Part shown: positions 1 to 6,763 of the stretch, piece after piece | How the letters are laid out: each line of letters opens with the position of its first letter | Position numbering within the stretch: position 1 is the stretch's first letter | Assembly (NCBI RefSeq): GCF_040545425.1 | Contig: NZ_JBEPLW010000007.1 | Origin: Bhargavaea ullalensis | GTDB taxonomy: Bacteria > Bacillota > Bacilli > Bacillales_A > Planococcaceae | Direction: 5' to 3' (one strand) | Length of the DNA stretch: 64,000 nt | Position numbers and translations under genes: made by a program | The notes under the pieces: generated by a model | Told to the model about the DNA's origin: nothing | The model's database searches: none | What the model saw: only the letters and a program-made list of their open reading frames with translations

Positions 1-712
1 AGATCAGGCCGGTCTTGATGCCGTCTTTTAATCCGTAACGGACAGCGACAAGCAGCCAGGCGAACAGCAGCATCGGTGCCGGCGTAGCACGGAACATGAG
101 CATCAGAGAGGCAATGATGCCAAACGCGATATGCCACTTGATATCTTTCGTTCTGATGGCGATGATAAAGATGTAAATCGACAGAAGCAGAAGGAATATG
201 CTCGGAATCTCTGTGAGCGCTGCTCTGAAGTAATGAAGCGGAGCGATATGAGTCATGTAAAGAATCGATGCGATATTCGAAATCCACCGGTTTCGGAACA
301 GACTCCACGCAATTGCATAAATGAGAACGACAATCCCTAAATTCAGAAACATGTTGGCGAGCCTGTAAAGCATCAGATGGTTGGTATTGAGCACTTCCGC
401 TGTTTTAAAGATAGCCGCCAGATAAAACGGCTGCCCGTATGTAACGTAAGCATTCGGCTTGCCGGCTGCATTGGGGCTGTATTCATAGCCGTAAACCCCG
501 TCATCGATCAGCTGCCAGGCCATCTTGGAGTAGAGGGCAGCGTCACGGGAGCCGTATGTGGAAATTTCTTCTCCGAATGTTCCGGGACTGTTATAGATCG
601 ATCCCGGGTGTGTGTAAAGGAAAAATAAATTCACGCCGGCATAGATCACCAAAAGCACAGTGATGATGAAATGCCGTTTGAAAAACGGGCCAAGCTTGTT
701 CAATTTGGACAT
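1..712 (-). CDS. GT-C type membrane glycosyltransferase (ArnT/PMT-like), 3' end outside window
   Basis: Reading the minus strand from an ATG at 712 gives an open frame of at least 237 residues that runs off the left edge. The N-terminus has a positively charged start then a membrane helix (about residues 15-34), followed by an extracytoplasmic loop with the charged stretch EEISTYGSRDAALY and then several hydrophobic helices, the topology of GT-C sugar transferases that use polyprenyl-phosphate sugars. The start has an AGGAGA ribosome binding site 7 nt upstream. It follows the SMR-like gene by 15 nt and is the last visible member of the operon. Family assignment rests on topology and neighbours; the substrate is unknown. 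Confidence 0.7.
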   Translation of the reverse strand, partial: MSKLNKLGPFFKRHFIITVLLVIYAGVNLFFLYTHPGSIYNSPGTFGEEISTYGSRDAALYSKMAWQLIDDGVYGYEYSPNAAGKPNAYVTYGQPFYLAAIFKTAEVLNTNHLMLYRLANMFLNLGIVVLIYAIAWSLFRNRWISNIASILYMTHIAPLHYFRAALTEIPSIFLLLLSIYIFIIAIRTKDIKWHIAFGIIASLMLMFRATPAPMLLFAWLLVAVRYGLKDGIKTGLI

Positions 713-727
713 GGATCCGTCTCCTAT

Positions 728-1069
728 TTATTTGGCGACCAGATAGACGCCGAAGATGATGACCGCCATGCCGACCCACTGGGTAGGCTGGACAGTTTCG
801 CGAAACGCCAGGATGGCGATAATCGCGGCAAGAATGTAGCTGATGCTCTGACTTGGATATGCGACACTTAGCGGAAGCTTGCTGAGCACGTAGAGCCAAA
901 GGCCGGTGGCAATCACATAAAGCGAGGCCCCGCCGATAAAGAGCGGCGACAGAACAAGACGCACGGCGGCCTGCAGGCTCCATGCATCGATGTTTGACAC
1001 CGCCAGCTTCCAGAGCACCTGCCCCGTGACGAGGAGCAGGATGTTCGCGACTAAAACGAGATAAACCAT
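728..1069 (-). CDS. SMR/EamA-like small membrane protein, probable polyprenyl-phosphate-sugar flippase subunit
   Basis: The 113-residue product has four hydrophobic segments and the C-terminal pattern AYPSQSISYILAAIIAILAFRE then QWVGMAVIIFGVYLV, typical of EmrE/ArnE-type small transporters. ArnE-like proteins flip undecaprenyl-phosphate-linked sugars across the membrane. The start lies 4 nt after the DUF2304 stop, and its AAGGA site is inside the end of that gene, so the two are probably translationally coupled. A role in flipping the lipid-linked sugar made by the GT2 two genes upstream is inferred from the operon; a drug-efflux role is the alternative. Confidence 0.75.
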   Translation of the reverse strand: MVYLVLVANILLLVTGQVLWKLAVSNIDAWSLQAAVRLVLSPLFIGGASLYVIATGLWLYVLSKLPLSVAYPSQSISYILAAIIAILAFRETVQPTQWVGMAVIIFGVYLVAK

Positions 1070-1073
1070 TGAA

Positions 1074-1412
1074 TTATTCCTTCTCTTCTAGTTTTTTCTT
1101 CAGGATCGAGTATTCCTGGGTCAGGTTGACCATTGCCTTGTTCAGCTTGGAAATCCTCCGGGTCAGGTCAAACACGAGGATGATCACAAACAAGAGACCG
1201 AACAGGAACAGGAGCGACGGCGGATAAAAGACGCCGAGCAGCCTGCCGAGACGGTTGATGAACGTCTCGCTGATGCTGAAGAATCCCATGAACAGGCAAG
1301 TGATGATCCAGAGAAGCGAATACTTCGTCTCAAGAATTCCCCTGCGGACAGACTCAATCACAATCAAAAACAGGATGATGACAAGAATGAACGAGAAAAT
1401 ACTGATGTCCAT
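1074..1412 (-). CDS. DUF2304 domain membrane protein
   Basis: The 112-residue protein begins MDISIFSFILVIILFLIVI and has three hydrophobic helices followed by a charged, coiled-coil-like tail rich in Lys and Glu (residues about 80-112). DUF2304 proteins usually sit beside GT2 polyprenyl-phosphate sugar synthases and are thought to assist them; the molecular role is not known. The frame is open to 1433, but the ATG at 1412 has a GGGAGG site 7 nt upstream, built from the last codons of the upstream glycosyltransferase, whose stop is one base away. That start is preferred. Confidence 0.78.
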   Translation of the reverse strand: MDISIFSFILVIILFLIVIESVRRGILETKYSLLWIITCLFMGFFSISETFINRLGRLLGVFYPPSLLFLFGLLFVIILVFDLTRRISKLNKAMVNLTQEYSILKKKLEEKE

Positions 1413-1413
1413 G

Positions 1414-2148
1414 TCACGCCCTCCCGCCGACAAGGCGCTGCATGACGATGGACAGTGTTACCTTCGCCATGTAATACATCGATTTGAACGGAGTGATCGA
1501 TGATTCGCCGCCCTGGCGGGAATGCATCTGGACTGCTCGTTCTTCGATTCTTTTTTTCTTCCGGCGAAGATAAATGATCACTTCCGGCTCAGGATAATCA
1601 CTCGGATACGCTTCTGAGAACAGAAGGATCACATCACGGTTGACTGCCCGGAAGCCGGATGTCGGATCAGTGATGCGCTGGCCGGACATGGCCCGGATCA
1701 GCCGTTCAAAATAGAAGATTCCCATCCGGCGGAAGGGGCTGCCCGAGTAATCCGTTTTCTCCACAAAACGGGAGCCGATGCACATGTCGCACATTCCCTC
1801 TGCGACCGGAGAGATGATTGTCTCCAGTTCCTTGGCGCTGTGCTGGCCGTCCGCATCAAACTGAACGGCAATATCATAGCCGTTGTAATCCGCGTACTTG
1901 TAGCCCGTCTGTACGGCTCCGCCGATGCCGAGATTATTCGGCAAATCCAGCAGAACCACTTCCGAATACTGTCGCACAATGTCGGCCGTATGGTCCTTGG
2001 ATCCGTCATTGACCACGCAAATATCGAGCCCCGGCATCTGGCTGCGAAGCCTGAGCAGACCTTCGATGGTCAGCCCGATCGCCTCTTCTTCATTGTAAGC
2101 CGGTACGATGATCAACACTTTCAGGTTTTCGAGCTGATTTTGATTCAT
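1414..2148 (-). CDS. Glycosyltransferase family 2, polyprenyl-phosphate sugar synthase-like
   Basis: The 244-residue protein has the GT2 fold motifs in order: VLIIVPAYNEE near residues 11-21, VVNDGSKDHT near 46-55, FDADGQH near 97-103 (the DxD-type metal site) and the acceptor region SGFRAVNRD. It resembles dolichol/undecaprenyl-phosphate mannosyl- or glucosyltransferases of the DPM1/YfdH group, which load a sugar from a nucleotide donor onto the lipid at the cytoplasmic face. It lacks the C-terminal membrane helices of the GtrB group. GGAGG lies 9 nt before the ATG. It is the first gene of a four-gene operon with its own promoter at 2179-2207. The actual sugar cannot be read from the sequence. 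Confidence 0.87.
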   Translation of the reverse strand: MNQNQLENLKVLIIVPAYNEEEAIGLTIEGLLRLRSQMPGLDICVVNDGSKDHTADIVRQYSEVVLLDLPNNLGIGGAVQTGYKYADYNGYDIAVQFDADGQHSAKELETIISPVAEGMCDMCIGSRFVEKTDYSGSPFRRMGIFYFERLIRAMSGQRITDPTSGFRAVNRDVILLFSEAYPSDYPEPEVIIYLRRKKKRIEERAVQMHSRQGGESSITPFKSMYYMAKVTLSIVMQRLVGGRA

Positions 2149-2165
2149 GTAGATAAACCTCCAAA

Positions 2166-2204
2166 ATTGCCTACCGCTATCATACCTTATTGGTGATAGG
2201 CAAT
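2166..2204. promoter_or_regulatory. Imperfect palindrome overlapping promoter, possible operator
   Basis: ATTGCCTACCGC (2166-2177) is matched on the other strand by GTGATAGGCAAT (2193-2204), 12-bp arms with two mismatches and a 15-bp centre. The -10 hexamer lies between the arms and one arm reaches the -35 box, a typical place for repressor binding. No regulator gene is visible nearby. Confidence 0.4.
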
Positions 2205-2207
2205 CAA
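2179..2207 (-). promoter_or_regulatory. SigmaA-type promoter of the glycosylation operon
   Basis: On the minus strand TTGATT (2207-2202) and TATGAT (2184-2179) are separated by exactly 17 nt. The start codon of the GT2 gene is about 30 nt downstream. The two arms of an imperfect inverted repeat (2166-2177 and 2193-2204) overlap this promoter. Confidence 0.65.
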
Positions 2208-2352
2208 ACAGAGTTGGGAATTATCGGGGAGCACCTGCCCTGTAAGTCTTAAACCCTGCTGAATATGAAAAGACACCGCCGGGATAGAATCCAAGAATTT
2301 AATCAAGAGTAACACCAATAACGGTTTGCTCTTTTTACAATCCTTGAGACGT

Positions 2353-2423
2353 GAAGTTGATTTCCGTTGCGGAGGCTTGCTTTCCGCCGGCGGTCCGCGA
2401 GCCTCTTCCGCTCAAACAACTTC
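2353..2423. repeat. Imperfect inverted-repeat intergenic element (about 71 bp)
   Basis: The outer arms GAAGTTG (2353-2359) and CAACTTC (2417-2423) are exact complements, and the interior has GC-rich arms around GCGGAGGCTTGC and GCGAGCCTCTTCCGC. The whole could fold as a long imperfect hairpin. It lies in the 350-bp gap between the GT2 gene and the SLH-glucosaminidase gene. From memory it resembles a dispersed element found between genes in many Bacillales, containing a CTTTCCGC...GGTCCGCGAGCCTC core. That resemblance is recollection, not a database result. Confidence 0.5.
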
Positions 2424-2438
2424 TAATGAAGAGGGAGA

Positions 2439-2480
2439 TAAAAAACGAGATTGCAACCCAATAAGCGGATGCAATCTCGC
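2439..2480 (-). terminator. Rho-independent terminator of SLH-glucosaminidase gene
   Basis: A 10-bp perfect stem (2446-2455 with 2470-2479, sequence CGAGATTGCA) and a 14-nt loop are followed on the minus strand by six Ts (2445-2440). It lies 15 nt past the stop of the SLH gene. Confidence 0.85.
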
Positions 2481-2494
2481 CTCTTCTTTTTTAC

Positions 2495-4471
2495 TCATGG
2501 CTGGTGAATGATATCCACATATTCTCCTGCCAAATGAACCGAATAGCGGCCATTGTCGTCTGATAGGACGTTCTGCCAAGTGCGTTTTTCTGCTTCATTG
2601 TAGTTGGATCCGATGATGACGACCGGCATGCCCGCCCTCTTATACGAGAAGAGGATATTATTGCCGACTTCCGGAGAAGTTCTGGCTTTCAGGTCGTCCG
2701 CTTTCGTCACCCCGAGCGTGTAACGGCCGTAGTCGCGTCCGCCCATTTCCTTGTCGGCCCGGTAGGCATGTCCTGCCGCCTTCGCGCCCCAGTAAGGATC
2801 CGAAGCATACTTCACATTGAACCCGACAGCCTTCGTGCCGAATGCCGATCCGTTGGCATAAGAGCCGGTCGGCGGAATGTAATTCTTATTCCAATACTGG
2901 TCGGCGAGTGTATTCACATTTTCCTCAATCGACTTGTACTTATGGAACGTATGGTTTTTATCCAGATCATCATACACGGCCAGGCCAAACAGGTTATTGT
3001 AAAGCTGGGCCTTGTCGCTCATCCCGTAGTTGCTTTCATGCTGGGCGAGCGCCAGGATCATGAGGGCGTTGATCCCTTTTTCTTCTTCGGCATTCTTCAA
3101 AACCTTGCCAATGCCGATCAGTTTGCTTTTCTTGGAAGCATCTGTGTAAGCGGCATTTTTCGTTTCTTCCAGCGCCTTTAACTTTTTCATGACATAGGCG
3201 TCGATGTCCTCCGCCGAGTAGACGGTTTTCGTGCGTGCAGGCAGGAACTGATAATAGTTATAATTCGTCAGTGCCGGCTTGCCGTTTGCATCTGCGAAAT
3301 GAATCTGATCCCATGACGTATACTTGGTGCCCGGTGTCATGCCGTCAGGTGCTTTGCCAGTCGGATAAGACAGGTAGCCGCCGGTCCGGTTGGAGAAGAT
3401 ATAGTGGACCAGGTTGCCTGCACCGTCGGCAGTGTAGTACGACCGGCCCTTCAACATGTTCCAGGTTTTCAAGTCTGCATTTTCATGTTTGATATAGCCA
3501 TCTTTTCCGGAAAGCCGGACTTTCACATACTGTGAATTGGACTCAAGGTATTCCAGCTCCGAGTCGCTCGTCACGTAAGTAAATGCCGTCTTGAAATCAG
3601 GCTTTTCGTAAACGTTTGTGAGCGTGGAACCCGTAAGCGCCGGCTTGGTGATGACCACTCCGCTCTGCATCTTGACGATCGAGCTCTTGTATAGAACGAC
3701 TTGGCCGCTTGCCAACGCCTTGGCCGCTTCATCGAATGATTTGAACTTGCGGAGAGTCGTGTAATTTCCCTTCGAGTCAACGACTGCCGTAGCGTAGTCC
3801 ATTTGCGGGGAAGGTGACGGCGATGGAACTTCCTCATCCTCAATCTTCTCCGCCAACTTAATGAGCCGTGTGATGACGGTCGCCGCCTCCCAACGGTGTG
3901 CTTCATTCATCGGGCGGAACAGATAGCTTCCATCCGGTTGCTTGGAACCGGTGAAGATCCCGGCCCCGGCAAGATCATAGACCATTGAGCGGTAGGAGGG
4001 CAGCATCTCTCTTTCGTCGGTGAACTTGTAGCCAGGACTTTTTCCCTCCAGCTTGAGATAGTCCATCGCACGCTTCATCATGACGGCCATGTGCTGGCGT
4101 TTGATCTTGTCACTCGGCCGGAAAGTTCCGTCCGGGTATCCGTCGATGATTCCGGCATTTGCCGCTGCGAGCAGCTCTGCCAGATAGCCGCTTCGATTGT
4201 CCACATCGGTGAATGTAATATCCCCCGGCGCTTGCTCCAGCTTCAACGCACGGGCGAGCAGCACAGCAAACTGTCCTCGGGTGATGACTTTGTTCGGGTG
4301 ATAACCCGTGTCATCCCCCTGCAGGACTCCCCGGTCAATGAGGAAACGCATGTCCTTTTCTGCCCAGTGGCCGGTGACGTCGTCTGCTGCTGCGGATGCA
4401 GGAATGGCTGCCATGAATATAATCGAGGCGACCAGCAACCAGGCTGCGGAATGCTTCAACTTCTTACCCAC
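2495..4471 (-). CDS. SLH-anchored N-acetylglucosaminidase
   Basis: The 658-residue protein carries a signal peptide (cleavage after about residue 28), three SLH repeats (about 34-76, 85-135 and 149-210) that bind the secondary wall polymer, a Ser/Pro linker, a middle region of SH3-like character, and a C-terminal glucosaminidase domain (about 450-600). That domain has the motif LALAQHESNYGMS with the presumed catalytic Glu, then NNLFGLAVYD and the Tyr/Trp-rich stretch typical of LytD/FlgJ-type enzymes. It should cleave peptidoglycan glycan strands at the cell surface. The start is GTG with AAGGAG 8 nt upstream. It has its own terminator. Confidence 0.88.
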   Translation of the reverse strand: MGKKLKHSAAWLLVASIIFMAAIPASAAADDVTGHWAEKDMRFLIDRGVLQGDDTGYHPNKVITRGQFAVLLARALKLEQAPGDITFTDVDNRSGYLAELLAAANAGIIDGYPDGTFRPSDKIKRQHMAVMMKRAMDYLKLEGKSPGYKFTDEREMLPSYRSMVYDLAGAGIFTGSKQPDGSYLFRPMNEAHRWEAATVITRLIKLAEKIEDEEVPSPSPSPQMDYATAVVDSKGNYTTLRKFKSFDEAAKALASGQVVLYKSSIVKMQSGVVITKPALTGSTLTNVYEKPDFKTAFTYVTSDSELEYLESNSQYVKVRLSGKDGYIKHENADLKTWNMLKGRSYYTADGAGNLVHYIFSNRTGGYLSYPTGKAPDGMTPGTKYTSWDQIHFADANGKPALTNYNYYQFLPARTKTVYSAEDIDAYVMKKLKALEETKNAAYTDASKKSKLIGIGKVLKNAEEEKGINALMILALAQHESNYGMSDKAQLYNNLFGLAVYDDLDKNHTFHKYKSIEENVNTLADQYWNKNYIPPTGSYANGSAFGTKAVGFNVKYASDPYWGAKAAGHAYRADKEMGGRDYGRYTLGVTKADDLKARTSPEVGNNILFSYKRAGMPVVIIGSNYNEAEKRTWQNVLSDDNGRYSVHLAGEYVDIIHQP

Positions 4472-4512
4472 TCTTTCAACTCCTTATTCCAAAGATAGGT
4501 TGGTAGATTCAG

Positions 4513-4542
4513 GTTCATCGTATCACAGAAAAAAGAATGTCG
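4513..4542 (-). promoter_or_regulatory. Possible sigmaA promoter of SLH-glucosaminidase gene
   Basis: On the minus strand a TCGACA box is followed after about 15 nt by TGATACGAT, which has the TGn extension of an extended -10. The spacer is short, so this is tentative. Confidence 0.3.
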
Positions 4543-4577
4543 AAACGTCTGCCAGGAACTTTTTTCTATCGGAAAAC

Positions 4578-4604
4578 GTAAACAGCCCCGGAATCCCGGG
4601 GCTG
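4578..4604 (-). terminator. Terminator of SLH protein gene at 4620
   Basis: A 9-bp stem (4583-4591 with 4596-4604, sequence CAGCCCCGG) and a 4-nt loop stand just past the stop codon. The T tract after it is short and broken (TTTACGTTTT). Confidence 0.65.
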
Positions 4605-4619
4605 CATGAGTTTCAAATC

Positions 4620-5729
4620 TTATTCGAATGAACCCATCGGTGTTTCAGTGGAAACATTCAGTTTGAACGGTTGCTCAAACTCATAGCCGCCGCTTTGTAC
4701 TTTCAGGTTCACCGGCAAGTCAGTCACTCTGGCACCCTTTCCGTCCGCCTTCAGTTCACTGAACGCCTGCTTGATCAGGATTTCTTTGGCTGCCGCCATA
4801 TCTTTCGTGATGTCCACTGCTGCGTTGTCGCCAATTTTGATGGATGTCACGCCAAGTCGCGGCATTTTATCGGAGAAGAAGCCGGTGTTTTGAATGTCGG
4901 CGAATGCTCCGTCGATGCTGTTCACTTTAATCGTGTAAGCGCCGCTCTTTCTGTCAAAGGAAGTCACAAGGCTCGCTTCGCCATTCGTGTCCTGGAAGAG
5001 ATCGTCTTCCAACGCACGGAAGAGCTTTTCGCGGCCTTCGGTAACCGCATCACGGCGTCCTTCATCCTGGATCTTGGCACGGTCGATGAACAAGGCCATC
5101 TGTCCGCGTGTGACCGGGTTATTTTCGCCGTAAATGCCCGGGCGCTGACCTTGCGTCACTTTTGCATCATAGATTGCCTGTACAAACTTGGCATGCCATT
5201 CATTCGCTGTTACATCTTTGAATGGAGCTGTGTACGGCTTGTCTGTCGGAAGTTCATAGGCAAGTGCAATGATCTGGGACATTTGAGCCCGGGAAAGTGT
5301 GTTTGCCGGTTTAAATACTTTTTTGCCGTTCACGACGGAGCCGCCGACAATGCCCGCTTTTGTAAGGGCTGCGATCGGACCGTAGTACTCACTCTTTTTA
5401 TCCAGATCCGTGTAACCGGGATCCGGCACGTTTTTCGTGTCAAGGCCGAGTGAGCCTGCAATAATTTTCGCAGCTTGCTGGCGTGTGATCGGCTTACCCG
5501 GCTTGAACGTGCCATCCGGATATCCGACGATGATGCCTTCCGCCGCAAGCGCCAGGATGCTCGCATAGTCATCGCCTTTAGGGTCCAGATCTTTGAAAGT
5601 CTGGTTTTGCTGAACTGCCGCATGGGCAGTTGTCTGAAGCGGAGTCGCCGTAAACAGAGTGCCGGCCGCGAGTGAAACGGTCAGGGCCGCCCCGATCACT
5701 TTCTTTTTTGCATTGGTTGATTTGTTCAT
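4620..5729 (-). CDS. SLH-domain surface protein
   Basis: The 369-residue protein has a long signal peptide ending near ATPLQTTAHA and three SLH repeats (about 43-90, 105-150 and 165-215; markers GYPDGTFKPGKPITRQQ, GGSVVNGKKVFKPANTLSRAQ and YGENNPVTRGQMALFIDRA). A C-terminal region of about 140 residues with no enzyme motif contains KSGAYTIKVNSIDGAF and ends in MGSFE. SLH repeats indicate non-covalent attachment to a pyruvylated wall polymer. The frame opens at 5747, but the ATG at 5729 has GGAGG 7 nt upstream, so it is taken as the start. Function beyond wall attachment is unknown. Confidence 0.82.
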   Translation of the reverse strand: MNKSTNAKKKVIGAALTVSLAAGTLFTATPLQTTAHAAVQQNQTFKDLDPKGDDYASILALAAEGIIVGYPDGTFKPGKPITRQQAAKIIAGSLGLDTKNVPDPGYTDLDKKSEYYGPIAALTKAGIVGGSVVNGKKVFKPANTLSRAQMSQIIALAYELPTDKPYTAPFKDVTANEWHAKFVQAIYDAKVTQGQRPGIYGENNPVTRGQMALFIDRAKIQDEGRRDAVTEGREKLFRALEDDLFQDTNGEASLVTSFDRKSGAYTIKVNSIDGAFADIQNTGFFSDKMPRLGVTSIKIGDNAAVDITKDMAAAKEILIKQAFSELKADGKGARVTDLPVNLKVQSGGYEFEQPFKLNVSTETPMGSFE

Positions 5730-5916
5730 TCTAAAACCTCCATCCATTTAATAAGGGTGGAACCAGTTGTTGCGCATAAATAGAAATTCATGTGTAGTTT
5801 ATCATTGTGAAACTATTCATTCAACAAATTTCAGGGAATTTTGATAGAATCAGTTCGAATGTTGGATGTTTTTGTCTCATCTTGTACACGACAAACTACA
5901 AACAGGTGCTAAATAC

Positions 5917-6627
5917 CTACTCGCTCACTTCAACACCGATCACTTCCGGCGGCGGATATTCATCGTGGACCGCATGGTAGGAAGCTACAAGGAAGGAGGC
6001 GAACTGCCCGCGGCTCGTCGTCTCCCTCGGCCGGAACTCACTCACTGATGTAATGCGGTGTTTCGACAAGATATGGATCGCCCGCCGATCCTCCTCGCCA
6101 AATTCGGGACTCAGGTCGGTTACTTTGGATTTGACATCCGGCAGATCCGGCAGGTCAAAAGCACGCACGAGCACCATCGCCATCTGGCGGCGTGAAATGA
6201 ATTCAGCGGGCATCAGACGGTTTTTCGACCCCTGAAAGATTCCTTCCTTCTTTACGAGAAGAGAGTATTGATAGAGTTCCTGATCACGCGAATCAGGCGG
6301 CACATCCGAAAACGGTTCGACGCCGGACAGATCATACTCAGACACCTTCTTGCCCGTGGTCTGCTCGATATACTTGCCGAACGCCTTCACGACGTTCGCC
6401 CGGTTCAGCTTGACGGAAGGACCGAATCGGTTCTCAGGATAGCCCGTCATGAGGCCCAGCGTGCGTGCCTCCATGATGTTTTGAAAATGACTGCTATCGA
6501 TCGGCACATCTGCATACAGCATGGTGTTCATCTGCACGTCCCCTTCAGCTTCTCCGCCCGGAAAAAGAATCAGGGAACCTGCAAGAAAGAGTAAGGCCCC
6601 CGCTCCAGCCAACCACCTTTTCATCAT
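5917..6627 (-). CDS. SLH-only protein (three SLH repeats, no effector domain)
   Basis: The 236-residue product has a signal peptide (MMKRWLAGAGALLFLAGSLILF) and then only three SLH-like repeats, ending soon after SRGQFASFLVASYHAV with the acidic tail VIGVEVSE. Its repeats use the same variant as the two large SLH proteins at 11.5-17.2 kb (SSHFQNIMEARTLGLMTGY, LNRANVVKAFGKYIEQTTGK), so it looks like an S-layer anchor module without the rest. The frame opens at a TTG at 6648; the ATG at 6627 after AGGAAGGGGG is preferred. It could be a stand-alone wall-capping protein or a shortened paralogue; no frameshift is needed to explain the stop. Confidence 0.75.
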   Translation of the reverse strand: MMKRWLAGAGALLFLAGSLILFPGGEAEGDVQMNTMLYADVPIDSSHFQNIMEARTLGLMTGYPENRFGPSVKLNRANVVKAFGKYIEQTTGKKVSEYDLSGVEPFSDVPPDSRDQELYQYSLLVKKEGIFQGSKNRLMPAEFISRRQMAMVLVRAFDLPDLPDVKSKVTDLSPEFGEEDRRAIHILSKHRITSVSEFRPRETTSRGQFASFLVASYHAVHDEYPPPEVIGVEVSE

Positions 6628-6723
6628 CACACGCCCCCTTCCTTTCAATCTATTATAGCGTGTATTCAGGCCTCCGGCCGTAAAAATTCAAGAGACACGG
6701 AAAATAAGCTGTGAAACAACCAG

Positions 6724-6755
6724 AAAACACCGGAAGAGCAAATGCCCTCCCGGTG
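6724..6755 (-). terminator. Terminator of the large nuclease gene
   Basis: Arms 6728-6739 and 6744-6755 (CACCGGAAGAGC type) pair over 12 bp with two G-T pairs around an AAAT loop. On the minus strand TTTTCTGG follows. Confidence 0.7.
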
Positions 6756-6763
6756 CTTCTCAT

